Shown piece after piece: positions 46,226 to 55,062 of a stretch of 64,000 bases of DNA. Below the pieces are notes generated by a model. The model was not told the origin of the DNA and did not search any database. It worked only from the letters and a program-made list of their open reading frames with translations. The stretch is from Melaminivora sp034675505 (GTDB taxonomy: Bacteria > Pseudomonadota > Gammaproteobacteria > Burkholderiales > Burkholderiaceae_C), in contig JAUCDD010000045.1 of the NCBI GenBank assembly GCA_034675505.1, positions 62,001 through 126,000 of the forward strand, read 5' to 3'. Each line of letters starts with the position of its first letter. The first letter of the stretch is position 1. The position numbers and the translations under genes are program-made.

Positions 46226-47305
46226 ATGACCGCCACCCCCTACAGCGACGATGTGGAAACCGTCGCCCCCGAAGAAGCCCGCCTGACCCAGGAAATCGTC
46301 GCCCGCATGTCCGCCTCGCAGGCGCGCAACGCCGAGCGCCACCGCCACGCGCACCGCGACGCGCACGCCAAGAGCCACGCCATCCTGAAAGGCACGCTCA
46401 CGGTGCATGCCAACCTGCCGCCCGAGCTGGCGCAGGGCATCTTCAGCCAGCCGCGCGAATATGAAGTCGTGGCGCGCCTGTCGTCCGCTCCCGGCGACAT
46501 CCACAGCGACGAAGCCCCCGCGCCGCGCGGCTTCGCCATCAAGGTCATGGGCGTGCAGGGCGAGCGCCTGCTGCCCGGCCTGGGCGGGCACAACCAGGAC
46601 TTCCTGATGGTCAACTTCCCCGTGCTGGCCTTTGGCACGGTGCAGGACTACCCGCGCTTTCTCACGCTGCTGGAGGCCAACGCCGATGCGCCCCAGGCGC
46701 TGCAGCGCGCCGTGGCCGCGGCCGCGCGCGGCATCGAGAACGTGGTCGAGCGCCTGGGCGGCACGCCCGGCGCCACCGTGCAGGGCCTGGCGCAGAAGAA
46801 CACCAACATGCTGGGCGAGACCTTCCACACGCAGGCGGCCATCCGCTTTGGCGACTACGTGGCCAAGCTGTCGCTGGCGCCCTGGGGCGAGCTGCAAGGG
46901 CTGGACGAGCAGCCCATAGGCGAAGGCTTTTCCGCCATGCGCGACACGCTCGCGTCGCACTTCGCCAGGCAGGGCGCGACGTATGAGCTGCGCGCGCAGC
47001 TGCAGGCCGACCGCGCCGCCATGCCGGTGGAGGACGCCTCGGTGCTGTGGGACGAGAAGGCCTCGCCGCACCGCGCCATCGCCACGCTGCGCTTCGACAT
47101 CCAGGAGCCGTATACGCCCGAGCGGCAGGTGTACGGCGACGACCACCTGGCCTTCAACCCCTGGAACGGCGTGGCGGCGCACCGCCCGCTGGGCTCGATC
47201 ATGCGCGTGCGCCGGCCGGCCTATGAGTCCTCGACCGCGCAGCGCCACCGCCTGAACGCCCTGCCCCGGCGCGAGCCCGCGTCGCTGGCCGACATCCCGG
47301 ATTGA
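46226..47305 (+). CDS. Catalase-fold haem protein (SrpA/y4iL-like)
   Basis: The 359-residue protein belongs to the catalase-like haem family rather than standard KatA. HRDAHAKSHAILKGTLTV (about 43-60) contains the active-site His, and FAIKVMGVQGERLLPGLGG, NQDFLMVNFPVLAFGTV and NPWNGVAAHRPLGSIMRVR are further landmarks. It is shorter than full catalases (about 480 or more). Related proteins act as peroxidases rather than catalases; activity here is unknown. It leads a three-gene unit with an uncharacterised protein and a DyP peroxidase. Confidence 0.85.
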   Translation: MTATPYSDDVETVAPEEARLTQEIVARMSASQARNAERHRHAHRDAHAKSHAILKGTLTVHANLPPELAQGIFSQPREYEVVARLSSAPGDIHSDEAPAPRGFAIKVMGVQGERLLPGLGGHNQDFLMVNFPVLAFGTVQDYPRFLTLLEANADAPQALQRAVAAAARGIENVVERLGGTPGATVQGLAQKNTNMLGETFHTQAAIRFGDYVAKLSLAPWGELQGLDEQPIGEGFSAMRDTLASHFARQGATYELRAQLQADRAAMPVEDASVLWDEKASPHRAIATLRFDIQEPYTPERQVYGDDHLAFNPWNGVAAHRPLGSIMRVRRPAYESSTAQRHRLNALPRREPASLADIPD

Positions 47306-47400
47306 CGCGCTTTCTCCTTGAGGAAAAAGAGGAGCCAAGGAAAAAAGCCGCCGCCAGAGCCGGCCCCCGCAACGCATCGCTTGAAGGAAAGGCTGCACCC

Positions 47401-48132
47401 ATGAATACCCACACCCAGAGCAAGCCCCAAGACGGCCAGGAATCGGGCAGCGACCCGCGCCTGGAAGGCGAGAGCCGGCTGGCCGAGTTCCGCCGCATCG
47501 CCCAGGAGATCGCCGCCGACGCACCGCAGGTGGCCAAGATCGCCATCGACGCGCTGGTGCGCGACCACAACCCGCTGTTCAAGGGCAGCTCGCAGTCGGC
47601 CGGCCGCGTCGGCCGCCAGTCGGGCAACGTCTCGGAGCTGACGGCGATCGCCACGCTGAAGCCCGGCGGCGCCGACCGGCTGCGCCGGCTGTTCAAGCTC
47701 ACCGGCGGCAATTTCGACGGCGCGCAGCGCGTGTCCACGCTGCACGACATGCGCTTCGTGTTCTTCGACGAGGACACGCGCATCATCTTCGCCACCACCT
47801 ACGACGGCGACTGGGACACCTACATCAGCGACTTCGCCACCAAGATCCCCGGCCTGATGGACCTGCTGTTCGCCAACGTCGAAGGCTGGCCGGGCATCGA
47901 CTCGCCCGAGGTCAAGGACTACATCGCCCAGCACCAGCTCGACGCCGCCGGCTGGTTCGTCGCCAACCCGCAGGTCACCGTGGTGGACGTGCGCCGGCTG
48001 CAGCGCATGGAGCAGGCACTGGACAAGTTCCTGGATGCCATGAGCAAGAACAAGGAGATGGACAAGGCCACGGCGAAGGCGCTGGACGAGCTGTCCCAGG
48101 AGATCTCCCAACCGCAAGGAGTGGACTACTGA
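47401..48132 (+). CDS. Protein of unknown function in the catalase-DyP operon
   Basis: The 243-residue protein opens MNTHTQSKPQDGQESG and is largely hydrophilic. The core (about 75-185) has alternating strands and helices: ELTAIATLKPGGADRLRRLF, HDMRFVFFDEDTRIIFATTY, DGDWDTYISDFATKIPGLM. This resembles a ferredoxin-like alpha/beta fold, as in small proteins near peroxidase genes. I do not assign it a family name. No signal peptide or membrane segment is visible. The ATG at 47401 was chosen; the in-frame extension before it starts inside catalase-proximal sequence. Its stop overlaps the DyP gene start (TGATG). Confidence 0.75.
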   Translation: MNTHTQSKPQDGQESGSDPRLEGESRLAEFRRIAQEIAADAPQVAKIAIDALVRDHNPLFKGSSQSAGRVGRQSGNVSELTAIATLKPGGADRLRRLFKLTGGNFDGAQRVSTLHDMRFVFFDEDTRIIFATTYDGDWDTYISDFATKIPGLMDLLFANVEGWPGIDSPEVKDYIAQHQLDAAGWFVANPQVTVVDVRRLQRMEQALDKFLDAMSKNKEMDKATAKALDELSQEISQPQGVDY

Positions 48133-49508
48133 TGACGCTGCTGCAACACCTCAAGGACCGCTTCTCGCGTGACAAGGTCACGCTACAGCTAGACGACATC
48201 CAGGCGCTGATCCTGCGCTCGCGCCCCGAGCCCTACGTGGGCATCCACGCCATGCTGCACGTCGATGAGGCCGAAGGCGGACGCGACCTGATCGCGCGCC
48301 TGGCCAGGCACATCCCGTCGGCCGACGACTGGACGGGCGACCTACACGCCTGGACGGGCGTGGCCATCAGCCACGCGGGCCTCAAAGCCCTGGGCCTGCC
48401 GGACAGTGCGCTGGAATCCTTCCCCCTGCCCTTTCGCCAGGGCATGGCGCAGCGCGCCGAGCAGCTGCGCGACTTCGGCGAGAACGCGCCCGAGACCTGG
48501 GAAGACGCCTACCAAGGCGAGCGCCTGCACATCGCCCTGACCATCTACGCCGAGGACAAGGCCGCCCTGATTGATGCAGTGGACAAGGCCATGGGCGAGC
48601 TGCGCGCCTCGCACGGCGTGACGCTGGTGGGCACGCACGAGTTCGGCGCGGACGAGGAAGCCAAGAACCCGTTTGGCTTTCGCGACGGCATCTCGCAGCC
48701 GGTGGTGCAGGGCGCGGGTGTGGAGCCCCCGCCCGGCGGCGGGCGCGCGCTGGCCGCCGGCGAATTCATCCTGGGCGAGGACAGCGAGAGCGGCCAGCCG
48801 GTGGCCATGCCCGAGCCGCCCGAGCTGGGCCGCAACGGCTCCTTCGTGGTGCTGCGCAAGTACGACAGCCGCCCCGGCGCGTTCAACGACTTCGTGCGCC
48901 AGCACGCGGACGGCGAGCAGGAGCAGGAAAAGCTGGCCGCCCAACTGGTGGGCCGCTGGCGCTCGGGCGCGCCGCTCAACCTCTCGCCAGAGCACGACGA
49001 CGAGGCGCTGGGCGCCGACCCCCAGCGCAACAACGACTTCGATTTCAAGGGCGACGAGCGCGGCCTGGTCTGCCCGCACGCCGCGCACATGCGCCGGCTG
49101 AACCCGCGCGGCACCAGCCTGACCATCCTGACCGACGAGAACATCCACCGCATCATCCGCCGGCCCTCGACCTTCGGGCCGAAGTGGACGCCCGGGCTGA
49201 CGGCGGGCGACGACGGCGGCGAGCCGCGCGGCATCTACTTCATCTTCATCAGCGCGCGGGCCTACGACACCATCGAGTTCCTGCAACAGGAGTGGATCAA
49301 CCGCGGCAACTTCCTGGACCTGGGCAAGGAGCGCGACCCCGTGGTGGGCCTGCACGAGGAGCCGGGCACGTTCACCATCCCCGAGCAGCCGGTGCGCCGG
49401 CGCATCGACGGCGTGACCACCTTCAACCGCCTGCGCGGCGGCGAGTACCTGTTCATGCCGTCGCTCACGGCGCTGCGGTGGATTGGCGAGGCCGGCTGGA
49501 AGTATTGA
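48132..49508 (+). CDS. DyP-type haem peroxidase
   Basis: The 458-residue protein has the DyP catalytic FGFRDGISQP motif (Asp185) and the proximal haem His in CPHAAHMRRLNPR (His319). A C-terminal GGEYLFMPSLTALRWIGE is also typical. DyPs use hydrogen peroxide to oxidise dyes, lignin-related phenols and other substrates. There is no signal peptide. It overlaps the previous gene (TGATG) and is translationally coupled. A terminator follows 30 bases later. Confidence 0.95.
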   Translation: MTLLQHLKDRFSRDKVTLQLDDIQALILRSRPEPYVGIHAMLHVDEAEGGRDLIARLARHIPSADDWTGDLHAWTGVAISHAGLKALGLPDSALESFPLPFRQGMAQRAEQLRDFGENAPETWEDAYQGERLHIALTIYAEDKAALIDAVDKAMGELRASHGVTLVGTHEFGADEEAKNPFGFRDGISQPVVQGAGVEPPPGGGRALAAGEFILGEDSESGQPVAMPEPPELGRNGSFVVLRKYDSRPGAFNDFVRQHADGEQEQEKLAAQLVGRWRSGAPLNLSPEHDDEALGADPQRNNDFDFKGDERGLVCPHAAHMRRLNPRGTSLTILTDENIHRIIRRPSTFGPKWTPGLTAGDDGGEPRGIYFIFISARAYDTIEFLQQEWINRGNFLDLGKERDPVVGLHEEPGTFTIPEQPVRRRIDGVTTFNRLRGGEYLFMPSLTALRWIGEAGWKY

Positions 49509-49540
49509 CGGCGCCCTGGGCAGGCGCTGTTGGAAACATA

Positions 49541-49582
49541 GCTGCCAGCGCGGTACCGACGGGCGCTGGCAGCGTTTTTTTT
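49541..49582. terminator. Rho-independent terminator between DyP and pmbA
   Basis: A perfect 11-base stem (GCTGCCAGCGC pairing with GCGCTGGCAGC, loop of 11 bases) is followed by eight T residues. It terminates the catalase-DyP operon, and in reverse it follows pmbA. Confidence 0.9.
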
Positions 49583-49607
49583 GCTGAAAAACCTGGGCGC
49601 GCTGCGC

Positions 49608-51039
49608 TCAGGAGCCCGCCACCTTCATGCGGTTGATGAGCACCGACCCCACCGTCTTGGCCCCGTAGGTATAGGCGTCCGCGCCCACGGCCTCTATGCC
49701 CATGAGCATGTCCCGCAGGTTGCCGGCGATGGTGATCTCATCGACCGGGTAGGCGATCTGGCCGTTTTCCACCCAGAAGCCGCTGGCGCCGCGCGAATAG
49801 TCGCCCGTCACGTAGTTCACGCCCTGGCCCATCAGCTCGATGACGAACAGGCCGGTGCCCAGCTTTTGCAGCATGGCATCCAGGTCGTCGCCCGCGCGCG
49901 TCAGGCGCGAGGACAGGGCCAGGTTGTGCGAGCCGCCGGCGTTGCCCGTGGTCTGCATGCCCAGCTTGCGCGCCGAGTAGGTGGACAGGAAGTAGCCCTG
50001 CACCTTGCCCTGCCGCACGACCTTGCGCGGCGCCACGCGCACGCCCTCGTCGTCAAACGGCGAGCTGCCCTTGCCGCCGGTGACGAAGGGGTCTTCGTCG
50101 ATGTCGATGTGCTTGGGAAAGACCTGCTTGCCCAGCGAATCCAGCAAGAAGGTGCTGCGCCGGTACAGCGCCCCCGCCGCTCACCGCCTGCACGAAGCCG
50201 CCCAGCAGGCCGGCAGCCAGGGGCGACTCGAACAGCACCGGGCATTCGCGCGTGCTGATCTTCCTGCTGCCCAGGCGCGATAGGGCGCGCTCGGCGGCGT
50301 AGCGGCCCACCGCCTCGGGCGCCGCCAGCTCGCGCGCGTCGCGCATCGAGCTGTACCAGGAGTCGCGCTGCATCTCGCCGTTGCGCCCGGGCAGGCTGGC
50401 GATCGGCGCCACCGAGATGCTGTGGCGCGAGCTGGCGTAGCCGCCGCGAAAGCCGCGCGTGTGGGCGCTGAAGAAATGCGACTGCTGCGCCGACACGCCC
50501 GCGCCCTCGCTGTTGGTGATGCGCTTGTGCGTGGCGAACGCCGCCGCCTCGCACTCCAGCGCCAGGCGCGCGGCCTGCTCGCTGTCGATGGCCCAAGGGT
50601 GGAACAGCTGCAGGTCGCGGTGCGTGTCCTGCGGGGCGATGTCGGCCTCGTCGGGCAGGCCGGCCACGGGGTCTTCGGCGGTGAAGCGGGCGATGTCGTA
50701 GGCGGCCTGCACGGTGCGCTCGACGGCGGCCGGGGAGAAATCCGAGGTGCTGGCGTTGCCGCGCCTGCGGCCCAGGTACACCGTCACGCCCAGGGACTTG
50801 TCGCGGTTGCGCTCCACCGTCTCCAGCTCGCCCTTGCGCACGTTCACCGACAGGCCGCAGCCCTCGGAGGCGTCGGCGCCGGCGTCCGTGGCGCCCAGCT
50901 TCTTCGCGTGCGCCAGGGCATGGTCCACCAGGCCCTCGAAGTATTCCCGGGTGTAGGCAAAGCCGCTTTGCGGGGCCGGGGCGGGGGTGGGGGAAGCGGA
51001 GGCGGCGGCGCGCTTGGCGCCTGGGCGGGCAGTGGTCAT
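49608..51039 (-). pseudogene. pmbA: Metalloprotease-family protein PmbA (TldE), frameshifted
   Basis: PmbA forms a protease with TldD and helps process small proteins such as microcin B17 and CcdA. The N-terminal part opens MTTARPGAKRAAASASPTPA, then FAYTREYFEGLVDHALAHAK and GLSVNVRKGELETVE. The C-terminal part has FLLDSLGKQVFPKH and PFDDEGVRVAPRKVV. Between them the frame shifts at a C run of five (50171-50175). Removing one C joins FVQAVSGG to ALYRRSTFLLDS and yields 476 codons. It is divergent from darP, as in many proteobacteria. Confidence 0.85.
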
Positions 51040-51144
51040 AGCGGCGGCTATGATACTTGCCGCCCCGCGCAGGCGCTGCAGGCCGGCATGGCGCCGCCAG
51101 CGCCCGCGCGGCTTTTTCCCCGATTTCGCTTTCGCCCGCCACCG

Positions 51145-51801
51145 ATGCCACGCAAACCCAAAAAAGGCTATTTCGTGCAGGGCCAGTTCGTCGCCGAAGG
51201 CAGCGAGCTGGACCTGCAGCTCAAGGCCGAGCTCAAGGGCACGACCGGCTCGACCAAGACCGACCTGAAGCGCGAGAGCGACGCGCTGCAGGACCTGGGC
51301 GGCGAGCTGCTCACGCTGCGCGCCGAGCTGCGCGCGCGCCTGCAGCTGCCCGAGGGCCTGGAGCAGGCGCTGGCGGACGCCGCGCGCATCACCAACTTCG
51401 AGGGCAAGCGCCGCCAGATGCAGTACGTGGGCAAGCTGATGCGCAAGCTCGACGAGCCGGCGCTGGCCGCCATCCGCGCCGCGCTGGACGAGCAGCACAC
51501 CGGCAGCGCCGCCGAGCGCCTGCGCCTGCACCAGGCCGAGCACTGGCGCGACCAGCTGATCGCCAGCGACGACGCGCTGGCCGAGTGGCTCGCGCAGTTC
51601 CCGCGCACCGACACGCAGCAGATCCGCGCCCTGATCCGCCAGGCGCGCAAGGACGCGCCGCCCGAGGACCGCGCCGCCGAATCGCAGGGCCTGGCGCCGC
51701 GCAAGGGCCGCGCCTACCGCGAGCTGTACCAGCTGGTGCGCCTGCACATGGGCGACGCCGCCGAATACGCCGCCGAGGAGCAGCGCTCGCGCGACGCCTG
51801 A
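51145..51801 (+). CDS. darP: Ribosome maturation factor DarP (YjgA)
   Basis: DarP helps assemble the 50S subunit. The 218-residue protein opens MPRKPKKGYFVQGQFVAEGS, is highly helical and charged, and has NFEGKRRQMQYVGKLMRKLD, a conserved YjgA signature. It is divergent from pmbA with about 105 bases between and followed by mog. The ATG at 51145 is supported by the family N-terminus. Confidence 0.9.
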   Translation: MPRKPKKGYFVQGQFVAEGSELDLQLKAELKGTTGSTKTDLKRESDALQDLGGELLTLRAELRARLQLPEGLEQALADAARITNFEGKRRQMQYVGKLMRKLDEPALAAIRAALDEQHTGSAAERLRLHQAEHWRDQLIASDDALAEWLAQFPRTDTQQIRALIRQARKDAPPEDRAAESQGLAPRKGRAYRELYQLVRLHMGDAAEYAAEEQRSRDA

Positions 51802-51818
51802 CCCCCTTGCCGCCCGAC

Positions 51819-52454
51819 ATGAACCACCCCCCCGCTCCCGCCCCTGCCCTGCCCGCACCGGAGGCCGTGCGCATCGGCATCGTCTCGGTGAGCGACCGCG
51901 CCAGCCGCGGCGCCTACGAGGACAAGGGCCTGCCCGCCCTGCGCGAGTGGCTCGCGCGCGCGCTGCACAACCCCATCCACTTCGAGGCGCGCCTGATCCC
52001 GGACGAGCCCGAGGCCATCTCCGCCGCGCTCATCGAGCTGGTCGATGCGCAGCGCTGCAGCCTGGTGCTGACCACCGGCGGCACCGGCCCGGCCCCGCGC
52101 GACGTGACGCCCGAGGCCACGCTCGCCGTGGCCGCGCGCGAGCTGCCCGGCTTTGGCGAGCAGATGCGCCAGATCTCGCTGCACTTCGTGCCCACCGCCA
52201 TCCTGTCGCGCCAGACGGCGGTGATCCGGGGCCAGGCGCTCATCATCAACCTGCCCGGCCAGCCCCGGTCGATCGCCGAGACGCTGGAAGGCCTGAAGGA
52301 CGCGGACAGCGGCGCGCAGCGCGTGCCCGGCATCTTCGCCGCCGTGCCCTACTGCATCGACCTGATCGGCGGCCCCTACCTGGAGACGCGCGCCAGCGTC
52401 TGCCAGGCCTTCCGGCCCAAGGCCGCCGTGCGGCACCTGCGGCCCGGGGACTGA
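51819..52454 (+). CDS. mog: Molybdopterin adenylyltransferase Mog
   Basis: Mog adenylates molybdopterin during molybdenum cofactor synthesis. The 211-residue protein has VRIGIVSVSDRASRGAYEDKG, LVLTTGGTGPAPRDVTPEAT and IINLPGQPRSIAETLEGLKD, the MoaB/Mog fold. The final GGPYLETRASVCQAFRPK is typical of Mog. It starts 17 bases after darP and may be co-transcribed. Confidence 0.92.
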   Translation: MNHPPAPAPALPAPEAVRIGIVSVSDRASRGAYEDKGLPALREWLARALHNPIHFEARLIPDEPEAISAALIELVDAQRCSLVLTTGGTGPAPRDVTPEATLAVAARELPGFGEQMRQISLHFVPTAILSRQTAVIRGQALIINLPGQPRSIAETLEGLKDADSGAQRVPGIFAAVPYCIDLIGGPYLETRASVCQAFRPKAAVRHLRPGD

Positions 52455-52476
52455 ACCGGACTGCCCGCGCCCACGC

Positions 52477-53529
52477 ATGCCCATCTACCGTTGCAGCCAG
52501 TGCGGCTTCGTCAGTGAAGACGCGCTCACCCCCGTCCACAGCCAGGCCGCCTGCGGGCGCTGCGGCAAGCCCAGCACCGTCTATGGCACGGTGTTCTTCG
52601 TCGAGGAGCTGGTCAAGCGCCTGGCGGCGGCTACCCGCGAGCTCAACGCCCTGAAGCTGCAGGCGCCAGCCGCGCCAGCCGCGCCAGCCGCGCACAGTCC
52701 TGCGGCCGCCTCCGCCTCCGCCTCCGCCCCCACCCCCGCGCCTGCACCCGCCAGGCCCGGACCGGCAGCGCCGCAGGCCAACGTGCAGGGACTGGCCACC
52801 GACGCGCAGCACGCGCCGCTCAAGGCCTGGTTCGCCGCGCGCCAGATCGACGCCCGGCTCGACCCGGCGCGCGTGGACACCAGCGGCTTCTTCGACGATG
52901 CCGCGCTGCTGCTGGGCGGCAACCACGCCCTGTTCGCCGAGCTGATCGACCGCGTGCGCTACGCCTACCGCAAGAGCCACACCGGCGTCACGCTGGAGCT
53001 TGCGCAGCTGGCGCAAAAGGACGCCCAGGCCATCCACCAGCTGTGCCGCCAGCTGTACGAGCACACCTTCTTTGCCCGCTGCCACTACCAGAAGCCGGAA
53101 AAGATCCTGCGCCTGACGCTGCAAAGCGTGCCCGCCGTGCGCCAGTTCTTCGATGGCGGCTGGCTGGAGTGGTATGCGCTGCTGGCGCTCACGGCGCAGC
53201 TGCGCGGCCACCCGGGCGGGGCCTCGTGCGCGCGCGGCGTGGAGGTGGTGTTTCCCAACGAAGACCTGCACGAGCTGGACGTGGTGGCGCTGCCCGCCGG
53301 CCAGGCGGCGCCGATCTGCATCGAGTGCAAGGGCGGCGAGTTCCGCCGCGATATCGACAAATACCTGCGCCTGCAAAAGCGCCTGGGCCTGGAGCGCGGC
53401 CGCTTCATCCTGTGCTCGGCCGAGCTCTCGGACGAACAGGCCGCGGGCCTGAGCGCCATGTACGAGCTGAGCTTCGTGAATCTCACGACGCTGGCGCCGC
53501 ACCTGCAGCGCCTGCTGGCGCAGCCCTGA
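52477..53529 (+). CDS. Zinc-ribbon protein with a C-terminal PD-(D/E)XK nuclease-like domain
   Basis: The 350-residue protein starts with a zinc ribbon (CxxC at 6-9 and CxxC at 26-29), followed by a Pro/Ala linker (about 64-105) encoded partly by GCGCCAGCC repeats. The C-terminal half has YRKSHTGVTLELAQLAQKDA, ELDVVALPAG, then ICIECKGGEFRRDID and YLRLQKRLG. This fits a PD-(D/E)XK nuclease core (E, D and ECK) of the DUF1887 type. No phage or restriction genes are nearby. Target and role are unknown. It starts 22 bases after mog. Confidence 0.75.
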   Translation: MPIYRCSQCGFVSEDALTPVHSQAACGRCGKPSTVYGTVFFVEELVKRLAAATRELNALKLQAPAAPAAPAAHSPAAASASASAPTPAPAPARPGPAAPQANVQGLATDAQHAPLKAWFAARQIDARLDPARVDTSGFFDDAALLLGGNHALFAELIDRVRYAYRKSHTGVTLELAQLAQKDAQAIHQLCRQLYEHTFFARCHYQKPEKILRLTLQSVPAVRQFFDGGWLEWYALLALTAQLRGHPGGASCARGVEVVFPNEDLHELDVVALPAGQAAPICIECKGGEFRRDIDKYLRLQKRLGLERGRFILCSAELSDEQAAGLSAMYELSFVNLTTLAPHLQRLLAQP

Positions 53530-53550
53530 GACCGGGCCGGCCGCCGCCCT

Positions 53551-54210
53551 TCAAAACCCCCGCAGCTCGCCCCACTCCCGCCAGGGCGCGCGCGTGGATT
53601 GCATGGCGTTGATGGGCGCATCGCGGTCCTCGTGGCCCAGGGCCACGCCGAAGGCCACGCGGTACGGCTCGGGCACGCCCAGGCTGCGCTCCACCGTGCT
53701 GGCGTAGCGGCGCCAGAAGCCCTGCGCGCAGCTGGCCAGGCCGTGCTGCACGGCCAGCAGCATGAGCGATTGCAGGTAGATCCCGAGGTCGATCCACTGC
53801 GGCGGGCCCATGCGCTCGTCCACGCACACCAGCACGCCCACGGGCGCGCCGAAGAAGGCGCCGTTGCGCGCGAATTGCTGCAGCCGCGCGGCCTTGTCCT
53901 CGCGCGGGATGCCCATGGCGCGGTACATGTCCTCGCCATTGGCGAAGCGGCGCGTGCGGTAGGGCTCCCACAGGTTGGGCGGATAGTGCAGGTTGTCCTG
54001 GCTAGCGTCGGGCGGGGCGGCGGCGATGGCCTGCACCAGGCCGGCCAGCGGCTCGCCGGTCAGCGCCAGCACGCGCCAGGGCTGCAGGTTGCCGCCCGAG
54101 GCGGCGCGGCCGGCCTGCTCCAGGATGGACTGCACCAGCGACGCCGGCGGCGCGGTGGGCAGGAAGGCGCGCACCGAGCGGCGCTGGCCGAGGGCGTGGG
54201 CGACGTCCAT
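53551..54210 (-). CDS. Nitroreductase-family flavoprotein
   Basis: The 219-residue protein has the FMN-binding QRRSVRAFLPTAPP and AGRAASGGNLQPWRVLAL motifs and a C-terminal VAFGVALGHEDRDAPIN. It likely reduces nitro or quinone compounds with NAD(P)H. Substrate is unknown. It is convergent to the zinc-ribbon gene, 22 bases away, and lies four bases from cysE. Confidence 0.88.
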   Translation of the reverse strand: MDVAHALGQRRSVRAFLPTAPPASLVQSILEQAGRAASGGNLQPWRVLALTGEPLAGLVQAIAAAPPDASQDNLHYPPNLWEPYRTRRFANGEDMYRAMGIPREDKAARLQQFARNGAFFGAPVGVLVCVDERMGPPQWIDLGIYLQSLMLLAVQHGLASCAQGFWRRYASTVERSLGVPEPYRVAFGVALGHEDRDAPINAMQSTRAPWREWGELRGF

Positions 54211-54213
54211 GGG

Positions 54214-55011
54214 CTACTTGCCGATGATGTCGTTCAGGCGCGCCGCCTCGAACTGCTCGCGCGTGGCGGCGTCCTGGGGCACGCAGTCGCCCGTGCGCTG
54301 CGCGGCCGAGAGTTTCTCGATGGCGCGCCACAGCAGCGCGATCTGGTGCTCCTGCGCGCCGGCCGAATCGACCAGGCCGCGCAGTGCCTGCGTCAGCGGG
54401 TCTTCCTGCTGCGCCGCGACGCCGTAGGCGCTGAACTTGGGGGCGGCGGCCTCGTCGCTGCGCTGCGCATCGGTCACGTCGGCGCTCTGGCCCTCGCGGC
54501 TTTGGATGATGCGCGCCGGGATGCCCACGGCCGTGGCACCGGCCGGCACCGGCTTGATGACCACGGCGTTGCTGCCGATCTTCGCGCCATCGCCGACCTC
54601 GAAGCCGCCCAGCACCTTGGCGCCGGCGGCCACCACCACGTCGCGCCCCAGCGTGGGGTGGCGCTTGGCGCCCTTGTACAGCGAGGTGCCGCCCAGCGTC
54701 ACGCCGTGGTAGATGGTGCAGCCGTCGCCCACCACCGCCGTCTCGCCGATCACCACGCCCATGCCATGGTCGATGAAGACCTGGCGGCCGATGTGCGCGC
54801 CCGGATGGATTTCGATGCCCGTGAACCAGCGCGACAGGTGCGAGATGAAGCGCCCCGGCCAGCGCAGGCCGTGCTCCCAGCACCAGTGCGCGGGCCGGTG
54901 CAGCCAGATGGCGTGCAGGCCGGGGTAGCAGGTGACGACCTCCCAGCGGCTGCGCGCGGCCGGGTCGCGGTCGAGGATGCACTGGATGTCGGAGCGCAGG
55001 CGGGCAAGCAT
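54214..55011 (-). CDS. cysE: Serine O-acetyltransferase CysE
   Basis: CysE makes O-acetylserine, the acceptor of sulfide in cysteine synthesis. The 265-residue protein has FTGIEIHPGAHIGRQVFIDH, GVVIGETAVVGDGCTIYHG and VTLGGTSLYKGAKRHPTLG left-handed beta-helix repeats, and CSC-like substrate residues. The tail beyond about 180 is longer than in E. coli. The ATG at 55011 was chosen; a TTG two codons upstream is possible. This links the sulfur genes at 29-37 kb with cysteine synthesis. Confidence 0.93.
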   Translation of the reverse strand: MLARLRSDIQCILDRDPAARSRWEVVTCYPGLHAIWLHRPAHWCWEHGLRWPGRFISHLSRWFTGIEIHPGAHIGRQVFIDHGMGVVIGETAVVGDGCTIYHGVTLGGTSLYKGAKRHPTLGRDVVVAAGAKVLGGFEVGDGAKIGSNAVVIKPVPAGATAVGIPARIIQSREGQSADVTDAQRSDEAAAPKFSAYGVAAQQEDPLTQALRGLVDSAGAQEHQIALLWRAIEKLSAAQRTGDCVPQDAATREQFEAARLNDIIGK

Positions 55012-55062
55012 GGGCAAGGGGGCGGGGGAAGGAGCGGCGGGAGGCGGCGGCGGGCGGAAGGA

